DNA from: a virus | Strand: one strand, 5' to 3' | Virus record (IMG/VR): IMGVR_UViG_3300037573_000018 | Location: 1-23,557 of that record | Length of the DNA: 23,557 nt | Part shown: positions 16,622 to 23,557 of the stretch, one piece after another | Numbering within the stretch: the stretch's first letter is position 1 | Layout of the letters: each line of letters starts with the position of its first letter | Translations under genes and position numbers: made by a program | Notes under the pieces: generated by a model | Database searches by the model: none | What the model was told of the DNA's origin: nothing | Seen by the model: the letters and a program-made list of their open reading frames with translations, nothing else

Positions 16622-18298
16622 ATGGCTGTTGATTTCTGGTCTCCGTCCTATAGGGCCTCGGCTAGTGATCTAACGGTTGCAATCTCACCTCTCGGCCTAG
16701 TTGAACTGGCCGATGAGGAGTTTGAGGTCCACGGCCCACGTCTGAATCGGTATTCAGCAGCGTGGGCGTGGTACCTCGGACACCACTGGGCGTACCGCCG
16801 AGAGTTCGGTGAGTCCCAGTTCTATCTGAACTATGTCCGCACCATGTCGGACTACATCACTAACTTCTGCTTTGGCAAGGGTGTTCAGTTTAGGACTCCT
16901 GAGCAGAACAACGCTATTATCCCCCACCTCCTCAACAAGGTGTGGGAACAGCACAACAACAAGGAGCACACCCTGTGGGAGATGGGCCAGTTGGCCTCCG
17001 TCACTGGGGATTGCTTCGTCAAGGTTGCCTATGAGGAGCCCTACATGGACCCCATTGGCATTCCTATTGCGGGTAAGATTCGCATTCTCCCCCTTAACCC
17101 GGCCCACTGCTTCCCCGAATACCATCCCCACGACAGGACCCGACTACTTCGCTTCAAGTTGAAGTACCGGTTCTGGGGGACGGCTTCAGAGGGTACTCGT
17201 CAGGTCTATACATTCACCGAGATCATCACCGACGAGACCGTGGAGCAGTACATCAACGACGAGTTGGTGGACACCTATCCCAACGCTATTGGGCATATTC
17301 CTGTCGTTCACATTCCTAATACCACCATCTCGTCCTCCCCGTGGGGACAGAGTGACATCTGGGACATCATTCCGCTCAACCGAGAGTTGAACGAGAAGAT
17401 GGCTGAGGTGTCAGACATCATCAACTACCACGCTGCCCCGGTGACCATCATCACCGGAGCCAAGGCGAGCCAGTTGGAAAGAGGTCCTAAGAAGGTTTGG
17501 GCTGGGTTGCCCAAAGATAGCAACGTCTTCAACCTTGAATCCAAGGGGGAGATGGCAGGTGCGCTTGAGTTCATTTCTGTGATTAAGCGCACGATGCACG
17601 AACTTACCGGTGTGCCTGAAACGGCACTTGGTCAGACCCAGCCCATCTCCAATACCAGCGGCGTCGCACTGGCTATTCAGTACCAGCCTATGATGAATCG
17701 CTATACCATGAAGAAGGTACACTTCACTAGGGGATTACAGAAGGTCAATGAACTGGTTATCCGTACTGCTGCTATCTTTGAGCCTCAGTTACTGGTGTTC
17801 GATGCTTCCGTCTCTGAATTGCCAGAGAAGGACAACGCTATTGAACTTGATCCCACAGACCCTCTCACCTACATGACAACCGTCCACTGGCCTGATCCGT
17901 TGCCAGTTGACGTACTGATTGCCTTGAATGAAATCCAAGCCAAACTTGCTCTTGGTCTTGAGTCCAAGCGTGGAGCACTCCAGATTCTCGGGGAAGAGTT
18001 CCCGAATGAGAAGATGGCTGAGGTGTTTGAGGAGCAGATGGAAGATGCTATGGATGCTGGCACGTTGGAGATGTTCAACGCCCAGATCATGCAGGCCGTT
18101 TTTGCCGCCACTGGAATGCTACCCCCCGAAGGGGCGCAACCTCCCGGCGGAGCGTCTACCGGAGGGGACGATGGTGGGGGGATACTCCCCGGCGTTGCTG
18201 CCCCCGGTGCGGACGCAGGGTTGTTAGACAACTTGATTCAGCGGGCATACGGGGCGAGGTTCGCCCAGCGTCGTATTCCCTCAGACGAAGAAGCATAA
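16622..18298 (+). CDS. Portal protein
   Basis: 558 residues from ATG 16622 (MAVDFWSPSY), with an AGG-type site in TTAGGTGTGA about ten bases upstream; an in-frame TTG at 16616 would add two residues. The protein has the order of SPP1-gp6-like portals: an N-terminal region ending FYLNYVRTMSDYITNFCFGKGVQF, a GDCFVKVAYEE wing strand, IGHIPVVHIPN, then SDIWDIIPLNRELNEKMAEVSDIINYHAAP, a long stem/crown helix region with IKRTMHELTGVPETALGQTQPISNTSGVALAIQYQP, and a flexible Gly/Pro-rich C-terminus (about 500-545). Twelve copies form the ring through which the terminase packages DNA and onto which the connector assembles. Scaffold and capsid genes follow directly, as expected. Confidence 0.94.
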   Translation: MAVDFWSPSYRASASDLTVAISPLGLVELADEEFEVHGPRLNRYSAAWAWYLGHHWAYRREFGESQFYLNYVRTMSDYITNFCFGKGVQFRTPEQNNAIIPHLLNKVWEQHNNKEHTLWEMGQLASVTGDCFVKVAYEEPYMDPIGIPIAGKIRILPLNPAHCFPEYHPHDRTRLLRFKLKYRFWGTASEGTRQVYTFTEIITDETVEQYINDELVDTYPNAIGHIPVVHIPNTTISSSPWGQSDIWDIIPLNRELNEKMAEVSDIINYHAAPVTIITGAKASQLERGPKKVWAGLPKDSNVFNLESKGEMAGALEFISVIKRTMHELTGVPETALGQTQPISNTSGVALAIQYQPMMNRYTMKKVHFTRGLQKVNELVIRTAAIFEPQLLVFDASVSELPEKDNAIELDPTDPLTYMTTVHWPDPLPVDVLIALNEIQAKLALGLESKRGALQILGEEFPNEKMAEVFEEQMEDAMDAGTLEMFNAQIMQAVFAATGMLPPEGAQPPGGASTGGDDGGGILPGVAAPGADAGLLDNLIQRAYGARFAQRRIPSDEEA

Positions 18299-18346
18299 GT
18301 AGCATTACTCTAGTTATCAATCGCCAAACCAGAATGGAGAATAGTT

Positions 18347-19183
18347 ATGGCTAAGACACCTACGGACACCACTGCGCCTGAAGCCCTCGCCGGGCTAGTA
18401 GTGTTGCCCCCCAGTCAGGAAGTTACTGACAACACTGAGGTTACCGAGACTGCCTTTGCAGTGGGTACCGAAGAGTCAACCTCTGCTCGCACATTCACTG
18501 AAGAGGATGTAGAGCGTATTCGTACTCAGGAGAAAGACAAGTTGTACAAGAGGCTTGAGGACTCTGATGGACGAGTCAAGACACTTGAAGACCAACTGAA
18601 CATTCTTAATGTTGAGAGTGATGCGAACAGGTCAGAGGCCGCACGTTTGGCTAAGACTGAGTCCGATGCCCTCAGGAGGCGCGAAGAGGAAGAACTGAGC
18701 GCTAAGGATCTAATCGTTAAGCGCGAGACCGAGTTTGACGAGAAACTCAAGGTCGTGGAAACAGAATGGGAGGGACGCCTCGCCAAGATCGAAGAGGAGC
18801 GTGCCACCCAATCAGCGATGTTGGAGAAGGAACGACGGTACCGTGAACTGGAGACTTATCTTGGACGACGTATGTCCGAAGAAGAGGAATACATCATCCC
18901 TGAACTTCGGGATCTTGCTTCCGGTACTACCGAAGAAGAGATTGATAACTCTATAGCGGTACTAAGGGAACGTAGTAGTGCTATACTGGAATCAATCCAG
19001 CAGTCTGCTCAACCGAGTGGATTGCGGGGGTCGCCGGTAACGGCTCCCCCGGTTGGGCCAATGGAAACTCAGACGGAGCAGCAGACATTGTCAGCGGAGG
19101 ACATCCGTGATATGCCGATGGAACAGTACATGCAAATGCGGGACAGGCTCCTGAAGGCGCGACCCTCACAAGGTCGCTTTTAA
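18347..19183 (+). CDS. Capsid scaffolding protein
   Basis: A 278-residue protein with GGAG nine bases before the ATG. The first 45 residues are disordered (Thr/Ala/Pro/Glu). Residues about 48-175 are an unbroken charged coiled coil (EEDVERIRTQEKDKLYKRLE, RRREEEELSAKDLIVKRETE). Then comes a region RRYRELETYLGRRMSEEEEY and a C-terminal MPMEQYMQMRDRLLKARPSQ, similar to the short basic ends by which scaffolds bind coat protein. Its position between portal and major capsid genes and its composition are diagnostic; sequence itself is poorly conserved in scaffolds. It directs prohead assembly and is then released or cut. No protease gene is visible in the window. Confidence 0.85.
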   Translation: MAKTPTDTTAPEALAGLVVLPPSQEVTDNTEVTETAFAVGTEESTSARTFTEEDVERIRTQEKDKLYKRLEDSDGRVKTLEDQLNILNVESDANRSEAARLAKTESDALRRREEEELSAKDLIVKRETEFDEKLKVVETEWEGRLAKIEEERATQSAMLEKERRYRELETYLGRRMSEEEEYIIPELRDLASGTTEEEIDNSIAVLRERSSAILESIQQSAQPSGLRGSPVTAPPVGPMETQTEQQTLSAEDIRDMPMEQYMQMRDRLLKARPSQGRF

Positions 19184-19224
19184 CAACATAAAACCATAGT
19201 CCCCTAACGGAGGAAACCCCAACA

Positions 19225-20334
19225 ATGGCACTACCCGCACCGTCGGGTGGTTCGATTACGACGGCTGCTGACCAGTCTTCGCTAACCGGCTACTCGTCAG
19301 ATACAGCGCTGACCCCAGCGATACAGACTATCTGGAGCAAGGAAATCTTGTTTCAGGCTATGCCTGTACTCCGCTTTGAGCAGTTCGCTGTCAAAAAGAC
19401 GGAACTTGGCGTCATGCCGGGTCTCACCGTCAACTTCATGCGTTATACCAACCTAGGAGTCGACCAGAATGCTGGTGCGACACTGACGGAAGGTACCCGT
19501 ATGGAGCCTTCGGCCCTTTCGGCCAGCCAGATCCAGATTGTTGTTTCTGAGCGTGGTCAGGCCATTTCAGTGACTGAGTTGCTGCTCAACGCTTCATTCG
19601 ATGACGTTATGGCGTCGTCGTCCCGTCTCCTTGGCCGTCACATGGCTCAGTCGATGGACATTGAAGCACGTAACACCCTGTACAAGGCCGGTATCCCGTT
19701 CGGCGGTGGCTCGGCGGTTGCTCCGTCCATCACCTTCGGACGTACCAAGGCTTCTGGTGCCCGCACCACGGTTTCGCCATACGATGGCGGTACCATTGGT
19801 ACAGCGGCTTCACCGGGGTACCTCTCCCCCACGACTATCAAGGATTCGGTTGAGATCCTCGCTGCGGAGAACATTCCGCGACTGGGTGACACCTACGTCT
19901 GCTTCGTTCACCCGTCGCAGAGCCGCTCCCTGCGTGACTGGCCCGAGTTCATTGAGGTCACGAAGTACGCCGCTCCCGGCAACTTCATGCTCGGTGAGAT
20001 CGGTCGCCTGTACGACGTGGTCTTCATTGAAACCACTCAGGTTTCTAAGGGACTTGATGGTACTGCCGCAGGTTCGGCTCTCTCAGCCCTCTCGGGGTTG
20101 GATACCGACGCTGGCACCTCTGGCCTTCAGGAGAACGTCAACGCTTACAACGCCGTTATGATCGGTGACAACGCCTTCGGGCAGGCCATTGCCCTGCCGG
20201 TTGAGTTGCGCGATGGTGGCGTGATCGACTTCGGTCGTGAGCATGGCCTCGCTTGGTATGCCATCTGGGGCTTTGGTGTCATCACCAGTGAGTCCCGAGT
20301 CATCATCAACACCCTTGGTGGTGCAATCGCCTAG
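19225..20334 (+). CDS. Major capsid protein (N4-gp56 type, HK97 fold)
   Basis: A 369-residue protein with GGAGG (ACGGAGGAAACCCC) before the ATG. It has the features of the N4-gp56 family: the N-terminal TALTPAIQTIWSKEILFQAM, VLRFEQFAVKKTELGVMPG, the E-loop-like GATLTEGTRMEP, then IVVSERGQAISVTELLLNAS, a spine helix SSRLLGRHMAQSMDIEARNTLYK, and the conserved YVCFVHPSQSRSLRDWPEF and NFMLGEIGRLYDVVFIETTQ. It forms the icosahedral shell. It immediately follows the scaffold gene. A GC-rich hairpin lies just downstream. Strong Shine-Dalgarno and a regular codon choice fit high expression. Confidence 0.93.
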   Translation: MALPAPSGGSITTAADQSSLTGYSSDTALTPAIQTIWSKEILFQAMPVLRFEQFAVKKTELGVMPGLTVNFMRYTNLGVDQNAGATLTEGTRMEPSALSASQIQIVVSERGQAISVTELLLNASFDDVMASSSRLLGRHMAQSMDIEARNTLYKAGIPFGGGSAVAPSITFGRTKASGARTTVSPYDGGTIGTAASPGYLSPTTIKDSVEILAAENIPRLGDTYVCFVHPSQSRSLRDWPEFIEVTKYAAPGNFMLGEIGRLYDVVFIETTQVSKGLDGTAAGSALSALSGLDTDAGTSGLQENVNAYNAVMIGDNAFGQAIALPVELRDGGVIDFGREHGLAWYAIWGFGVITSESRVIINTLGGAIA

Positions 20335-20342
20335 TTGCGATT

Positions 20343-20351
20343 TGCTATAGT
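20343..20351 (+). promoter_or_regulatory. Candidate extended -10 just after capsid gene
   Basis: TGC plus TATAGT (20346-20351) is a close extended -10 match, located ten bases after the capsid stop and about 75 bases before the next start. No -35 is evident. Transcription from here would begin at the base of the hairpin 20357-20387, placing that stem at the RNA 5' end. Confidence 0.35.
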
Positions 20352-20356
20352 GTTGT

Positions 20357-20387
20357 GGGGGGTTGGGGTCTACGAGCCCCGCCCCCC
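20357..20387 (+). terminator. GC-rich hairpin downstream of the major capsid gene
   Basis: GGGGGG (20357-20362), TT, GGGG (20365-20368) pairs with CCCC (20377-20380), G, CCCCCC (20382-20387), giving about ten G-C pairs around a loop of eight bases. No U-tract follows (TGCTACACAT), so efficient intrinsic termination is uncertain. The stem could reduce read-through from the abundant capsid transcript, or protect an RNA end. This 90-base gap is the longest non-coding stretch in the window. Confidence 0.5.
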
Positions 20388-20424
20388 TGCTACACATACA
20401 CCCGTCGGAAAGGTTTAACACAAC

Positions 20425-20721
20425 ATGGCTGATGAAATCGAAGTAGAAGAAGTAACACCAACGAAGGTCCCTTCCAAGAAGAAGGCTGCTGCTGCTGCCA
20501 AGAAGGCAACTCCAGTTATTGAGGAGGAGCCGGTAGCAGAGGTGGTTACAGAAACCGTTACCGTAGAGGCTGAGACGAAGAAGGCCCGCGTCAAGGGAAC
20601 TTGGCGCATGTACTTCTCGGGTCAGGTCTACGACTTTACCGATGGGGAGTCCTATGACCTCCCGCCAGACCTGTACAACTACCTGCGTGGGAGCGGAAAC
20701 ATCTACGATACTCTCGCATGA
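20425..20721 (+). CDS. Small Lys/Ala/Glu-rich protein between capsid and fibre
   Basis: A 98-residue protein. The N-terminal half is low-complexity and highly charged (EVEEVTPTKVPSKKKAAAAA, then EEEPVAEVVTETVTVEAETK). The C-terminal half is ordered: GTWRMYFSGQVYDFTDGESYDLPPDLYNYLRGSGNIYDTL, a pattern I recall in small head-region proteins of marine phages, probably beta-structured. The start follows GGAAAGG (20407-20413). The position after the capsid gene suits a head-tail joining or decoration protein. There is no catalytic motif. Confidence 0.7.
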   Translation: MADEIEVEEVTPTKVPSKKKAAAAAKKATPVIEEEPVAEVVTETVTVEAETKKARVKGTWRMYFSGQVYDFTDGESYDLPPDLYNYLRGSGNIYDTLA

Positions 20722-20729
20722 GGTAGGAC

Positions 20730-22124
20730 ATGGCCTTTACGATACCTAACCGGCCAGATACCGTTGATGCCGATCAGGCAGAACCAGACAAGGGTGACTT
20801 CCAGTCCCTTGGCTACCAGAAGTCGGGAGTGTTGAGTGGTGGTGCTGTAACAAACAGTGCTACTAATACCGTAACCGCTGCTGCGGTGAGCGGTTACCTC
20901 AACGGTGAGTACTTTAGCATCACAGCAGACACCGTTCTGTCTATGTCTGCCCCGGCTACGGGGAACGCCAAGTTCGTCCTGATTAGTGTACAGAAATCAG
21001 GGGGAGTTTTCAGTGTGTATGCCCTACAGGGCACCACTGCCAACAACGGGGAGAGCGCTTCAAACGCTAGGTTCCCCGACTTCGACAGCACCACCGACCT
21101 GCTTCTGGCTACTGTCTACTACGCTTCCGGTGACACAGGCATAAACGCTGCTGCCATCGTTGACAAGCGTGTGTCCATCCTCCCGCAGGCCAACCCCACG
21201 GTAGTCACGTCCACGCCCGGTTCTGCTGTGGGTACTATCGGTGAAATACGCATCGACTCTAACATGACCGAGGCTACGGGTCAGACCAGAATCTATGTTA
21301 AGACTGATGCCACAACGTGGACCAACCTTGGGGCCGCTAGCGGTGGTGGCACCACTACTGAAGAAGTACAGGACATCGTCGGTGCCATGTTCACCACCGA
21401 CGCCACCCACTCTGGTATATCAGCCATCTATGATGACGCTGGTGGTGGAGTTGACCTGACGGGTTCTACAGAATGGAATCTCACGGTTGCTGGGAGTACC
21501 GAGAACATCGGTGGGTCCGATACGGTAGCGATAAACGTATCCAGTGACGCTGAGATCAGCCTGTCCCACGCTAACGGCACGATCACGATTAACGATGAGT
21601 GGCCCCGCACCCGGACCCTCACCAACTCAGCAGGGGCCACCAAGGACGGACACTACCTCGTATCAGACCCGTGGGGTTACGAGTGGGCCTTCACCAAAGA
21701 TCAGTTCATTTACACCTCGTTCGTCACTGCGTCCATCTGGCCCAATACAACCAACACTTGGACTTGTGGGGGTTGGAATAACAGATGGTCAGGCGTGTAC
21801 ACCAACGTGTCTTACTATCAGTCTACTAGTGGCTACTCAGATAGAGACTTAAAGCAAGACTTTGAGGCAGTTCCCGGCCTCAACTTTGTCAATGGGTTGC
21901 TGCCTCAGTCTTACACCTTTAGGAATGACCCAGCAAGTCGCCGCTGGGGAATCGTGGCACAGGATGTTGAGGCACTCTGCGCCGAGCAGAGTGTTGCAGA
22001 CAACAGTTTGGTTACGATAGATGAGGGAGGCTTCAGGAACCTAAACTACATAGACTTGCTTGCTCCGGTAGTCAACGCCATTCAGGAACTGGCTGCACGG
22101 GTGGAGGCCCTTGAGAATGGCTGA
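20730..22124 (+). CDS. Fibre protein with S74 intramolecular chaperone domain
   Basis: A 464-residue protein. The N-terminal ~160 residues resemble a virion-attachment region (MAFTIPNRPDTVDADQAEPD). The middle is Thr/Ser/Gly-rich beta-type sequence. The C-terminal ~100 residues are a peptidase S74 (endosialidase-type) chaperone: GYS370-DRDLK375-QDFEAVPGL, LLPQSYTFRND, RRWGIVAQDVEAL, LNYIDLLAPVVNAIQELAARVEALE. Ser370 and Lys375 have the spacing of the catalytic Ser/Lys pair that cuts the chaperone off after trimer folding. The product is therefore likely a trimeric fibre released by self-cleavage. Unusually the gene lies inside the head cluster, between the capsid gene and connector genes. It starts 8 bases after the upstream stop. 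Confidence 0.9.
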   Translation: MAFTIPNRPDTVDADQAEPDKGDFQSLGYQKSGVLSGGAVTNSATNTVTAAAVSGYLNGEYFSITADTVLSMSAPATGNAKFVLISVQKSGGVFSVYALQGTTANNGESASNARFPDFDSTTDLLLATVYYASGDTGINAAAIVDKRVSILPQANPTVVTSTPGSAVGTIGEIRIDSNMTEATGQTRIYVKTDATTWTNLGAASGGGTTTEEVQDIVGAMFTTDATHSGISAIYDDAGGGVDLTGSTEWNLTVAGSTENIGGSDTVAINVSSDAEISLSHANGTITINDEWPRTRTLTNSAGATKDGHYLVSDPWGYEWAFTKDQFIYTSFVTASIWPNTTNTWTCGGWNNRWSGVYTNVSYYQSTSGYSDRDLKQDFEAVPGLNFVNGLLPQSYTFRNDPASRRWGIVAQDVEALCAEQSVADNSLVTIDEGGFRNLNYIDLLAPVVNAIQELAARVEALENG

Positions 22125-22266
22125 CCTCCCCAAGCCTGACAGTACCTATTCTAACGTCCACGTAACAGCAGTTCGTCGTATAACACCTGCTCGCATTAGC
22201 GACAAGTTTCCCGCCATAAACCAACCCGGACAGGATTCCGTACCCGGAACAGACTCGGCCGGTTAG
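22117..22266 (+). CDS. 49-residue Pro-rich peptide
   Basis: A short frame with GGAGG (22103-22107) nine bases before ATG 22117, overlapping the end of the fibre gene by eight bases. It reads MADLPKPDSTYSNVHVTAVR, RITPARISDKFPAINQPGQD and ends SVPGTDSAG. It is polar, basic in the middle and lacks membrane helices or cysteines. Good ribosome-binding spacing and coverage of the otherwise empty gap favour a real gene. No family is recognised. Confidence 0.55.
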   Translation: MADLPKPDSTYSNVHVTAVRRITPARISDKFPAINQPGQDSVPGTDSAG

Positions 22267-22269
22267 TAG

Positions 22270-22275
22270 TACAAT
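22270..22275 (+). promoter_or_regulatory. Candidate leaderless promoter -10 before ATG 22282
   Basis: TACAAT (22270-22275) is a 5/6 match to a -10 box and is followed by exactly six bases, GGTGCT, and then ATG 22282. The start lacks a Shine-Dalgarno site. The usual six to seven bases from -10 to transcription start would place the first base of the RNA on the A of ATG. Leaderless mRNAs of this form are common in Actinobacteria. Confidence 0.4.
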
Positions 22276-22281
22276 GGTGCT

Positions 22282-23079
22282 ATGGCCGCGCTGACTGACG
22301 TTGAAACCACAGCGAGGAACTACCTGCGGGACTTCCCACGGTTCTTCCAGTTGGATTTTGGGGCCACAGGGCGCACCTTCGACCTAGGTCACCCCAACAT
22401 TGATGCAACGAAACTATGGGTAGCAACCTATGTCAGTGGTACGACGACGGAACTTACTACTAGCCAGTATTCCCTTGATGATAGGAACGGTTTGCTACGT
22501 CTGGCGGCTGCTCAGGCGACAGGTACGCAACTCCTGATAGAGGGCTACCACTTTGAGTGGCTACTACCCGCAGACCTGACCTTCTATGCCAAACTGGCCC
22601 TGAATCAGCACATGCACACGATGGACATGGACAGGGAGCAGTTGTCAGCGGTAGTCAAGGACGTTATCGGCATTGACGCCATGATTGAGTCCCTCTGGGG
22701 ACTGATGACTGAGTACAGCAGGGACATCGACGTTACTACGTCTGAGGCCGTCCACATTCCTGCCTCCCAGCGTTTCCGCATGGTCCAGCAACTGCTGACG
22801 TACTGGACCGCAGAGTACGAGAAGAAGGCCCGTGCTCTCAACATCGGTCTGGACCGCATTGAGGTCTTCAACCTGCGGCGCACCTCCCGCACCACCAACC
22901 GGCTGGTACCGGTCCAGAAGTCCCGTGAACTGGGTGACTACGGCCCGATTGAGCGCATCTACTCCCCGATTGATGACGGCCAGATCGTCATTGCTGAGGA
23001 GCAGGATGACCTACGCACTGACGTGTTCATCGACGGTGATCCTCCTGAAGGGTATGTCACAGGCATTAGGTATCTCTAA
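22282..23079 (+). CDS. Head-tail connector-type structural protein
   Basis: A 265-residue protein. Residues 1-30 (AALTDVETTARNYLRDFPRF) and the following mixed beta region (ATKLWVATYVSG, TTSQYSLDDRNGLLRLAAAQ, LLIEGYHFEWLLPADLTFYAKLAL) look like the small helical/beta adaptor proteins that bind the portal. A second half with QRFRMVQQLLTYWTAEYEKKARALNIGLDRIEVFNLRRTSRTTN carries a conserved helix and Arg-rich stretch. The assignment rests mainly on position, downstream of capsid and upstream of a second connector-like gene; no decisive motif is recognised. A short internal region TGIRYL closes the protein. The stop overlaps the next start (TAATG). Confidence 0.65.
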   Translation: MAALTDVETTARNYLRDFPRFFQLDFGATGRTFDLGHPNIDATKLWVATYVSGTTTELTTSQYSLDDRNGLLRLAAAQATGTQLLIEGYHFEWLLPADLTFYAKLALNQHMHTMDMDREQLSAVVKDVIGIDAMIESLWGLMTEYSRDIDVTTSEAVHIPASQRFRMVQQLLTYWTAEYEKKARALNIGLDRIEVFNLRRTSRTTNRLVPVQKSRELGDYGPIERIYSPIDDGQIVIAEEQDDLRTDVFIDGDPPEGYVTGIRYL

Positions 23080-23557
23080 TGACTAATGTGCGTCGTGAGG
23101 CAGACCACATTTGGGACACCTACCGGAGGTACCACCGTGAAACGGGGGAGTCACTCGTCTGGTATGAGTTGCAGCCCTTCGGGTCCACAGCAGCCACTGA
23201 CAGTCTGTACGACGATGTGTACGACGAGGGTCTGGCGTCTACAGGCGGATTGCGGTATCAAGCCGGAGTTGTTCTCCCGGTAATACAGATACAGGAGACC
23301 GAAGACACCAAGAGGGCTCAGGCCGACGGGCGTCTCGTCGTTCAGACCGCCATCGGGGTCCTCTCGGTCAAGGACATGCGAGATGCTGGTATTAGTGACG
23401 TTACGGAGTACCGCAAACACCTAAACGATATGTTCTTCTACGATGGTCGATACTACTCAGTGACTGGCTACCGGTCCCGTGGACGTGTCCGAGACGAACT
23501 GATCATTGGGTTTGAGGGTATGGAGAAGTACATGGATCAGGAGTTCACCCATGACCC
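23079..23557 (+). CDS. Head closure/joining-type protein, 3' end outside window
   Basis: ATG 23079 overlaps the stop of the preceding gene (TAATGA) and the frame stays open to the window end (159 residues visible). It reads MTNVRREADHIWDTYRRYHR, then ETGESLVWYELQPF, SLYDDVYDEG, a beta stretch GGLRYQAGVVLPVIQIQETE, GRLVVQTAIGVLSVKDM and FFYDGRYYSVTGYRSRGRVR. The strand-rich layout and the position after a connector-type gene suit a stopper or head-tail joining protein. No signal peptide or catalytic motif is visible. The function is inferred from context. Confidence 0.65.
   Translation, partial: MTNVRREADHIWDTYRRYHRETGESLVWYELQPFGSTAATDSLYDDVYDEGLASTGGLRYQAGVVLPVIQIQETEDTKRAQADGRLVVQTAIGVLSVKDMRDAGISDVTEYRKHLNDMFFYDGRYYSVTGYRSRGRVRDELIIGFEGMEKYMDQEFTHD

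Overview
This 23.6-kb window is a contiguous piece of a tailed double-stranded DNA phage genome. It carries a large terminase, portal, scaffold, N4-gp56-type major capsid protein, connector-type proteins, an r1t-type holin and several fibre or adhesin genes. Almost all of it is coding, most genes are on the plus strand, and neighbours often overlap by 1 to 4 bases (ATGA, TAATG, GTGA). No gap exceeds about 90 bases. No tRNA, CRISPR array, insertion sequence, integrase or replication gene is visible. The host is inferred, not seen. The Thr/Pro-rich lipoprotein linker, the r1t-type holin, the extended -10 boxes and two apparently leaderless starts suit an actinobacterium, and the small conserved fibre-associated proteins are of types I associate with marine phages. 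A marine actinobacterial host (for example Acidimicrobiia) is my best guess.

Layout. (1) 1-3517 is a receptor-binding region: a glycine-rich adhesin (5' end outside the window), a small partner protein, an Mtd-N-like fibre with three C-terminal repeats, a small beta-rich protein, a second glycine-rich adhesin and a second copy of the partner protein. (2) 3549-8884 is an accessory block: a membrane-anchored protein, a 1270-residue lipoprotein with a papain-like Cys/His/Asp constellation, a Pro-Glu rod and a C-terminal beta domain, then a ferredoxin with an Asp cluster ligand, and a polysaccharide-lyase-14-like protein with the family's K/S/R/Y/Y residues. (3) 8927-10306 holds small genes (coiled coil, KTSC domain, membrane peptides). 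(4) 10303-15396 holds the terminase, hypothetical virion or nucleic-acid genes, a TM/coiled-coil protein, an HTH-like protein and a calcineurin-like phosphoesterase. (5) 15411-16548 contains a hypothetical gene, one minus-strand gene with its own promoter, and the holin. (6) 16622-23557 is the head module: portal, scaffold, major capsid protein, a small acidic protein, an S74-chaperone fibre lying inside the head cluster, a 49-residue peptide and two connector-type genes, the last cut by the window end.

How the genes work together: terminase, portal, scaffold and capsid build and fill the head. The connector genes close it. The glycine-rich and S74 fibres plus the lyase-like protein likely contact or degrade host-surface glycans. 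The holin times lysis, but no endolysin is recognisable here. The most unusual content is the lipoprotein-ferredoxin-lyase run, which looks like cargo that alters the host envelope and redox state rather than core virion assembly.
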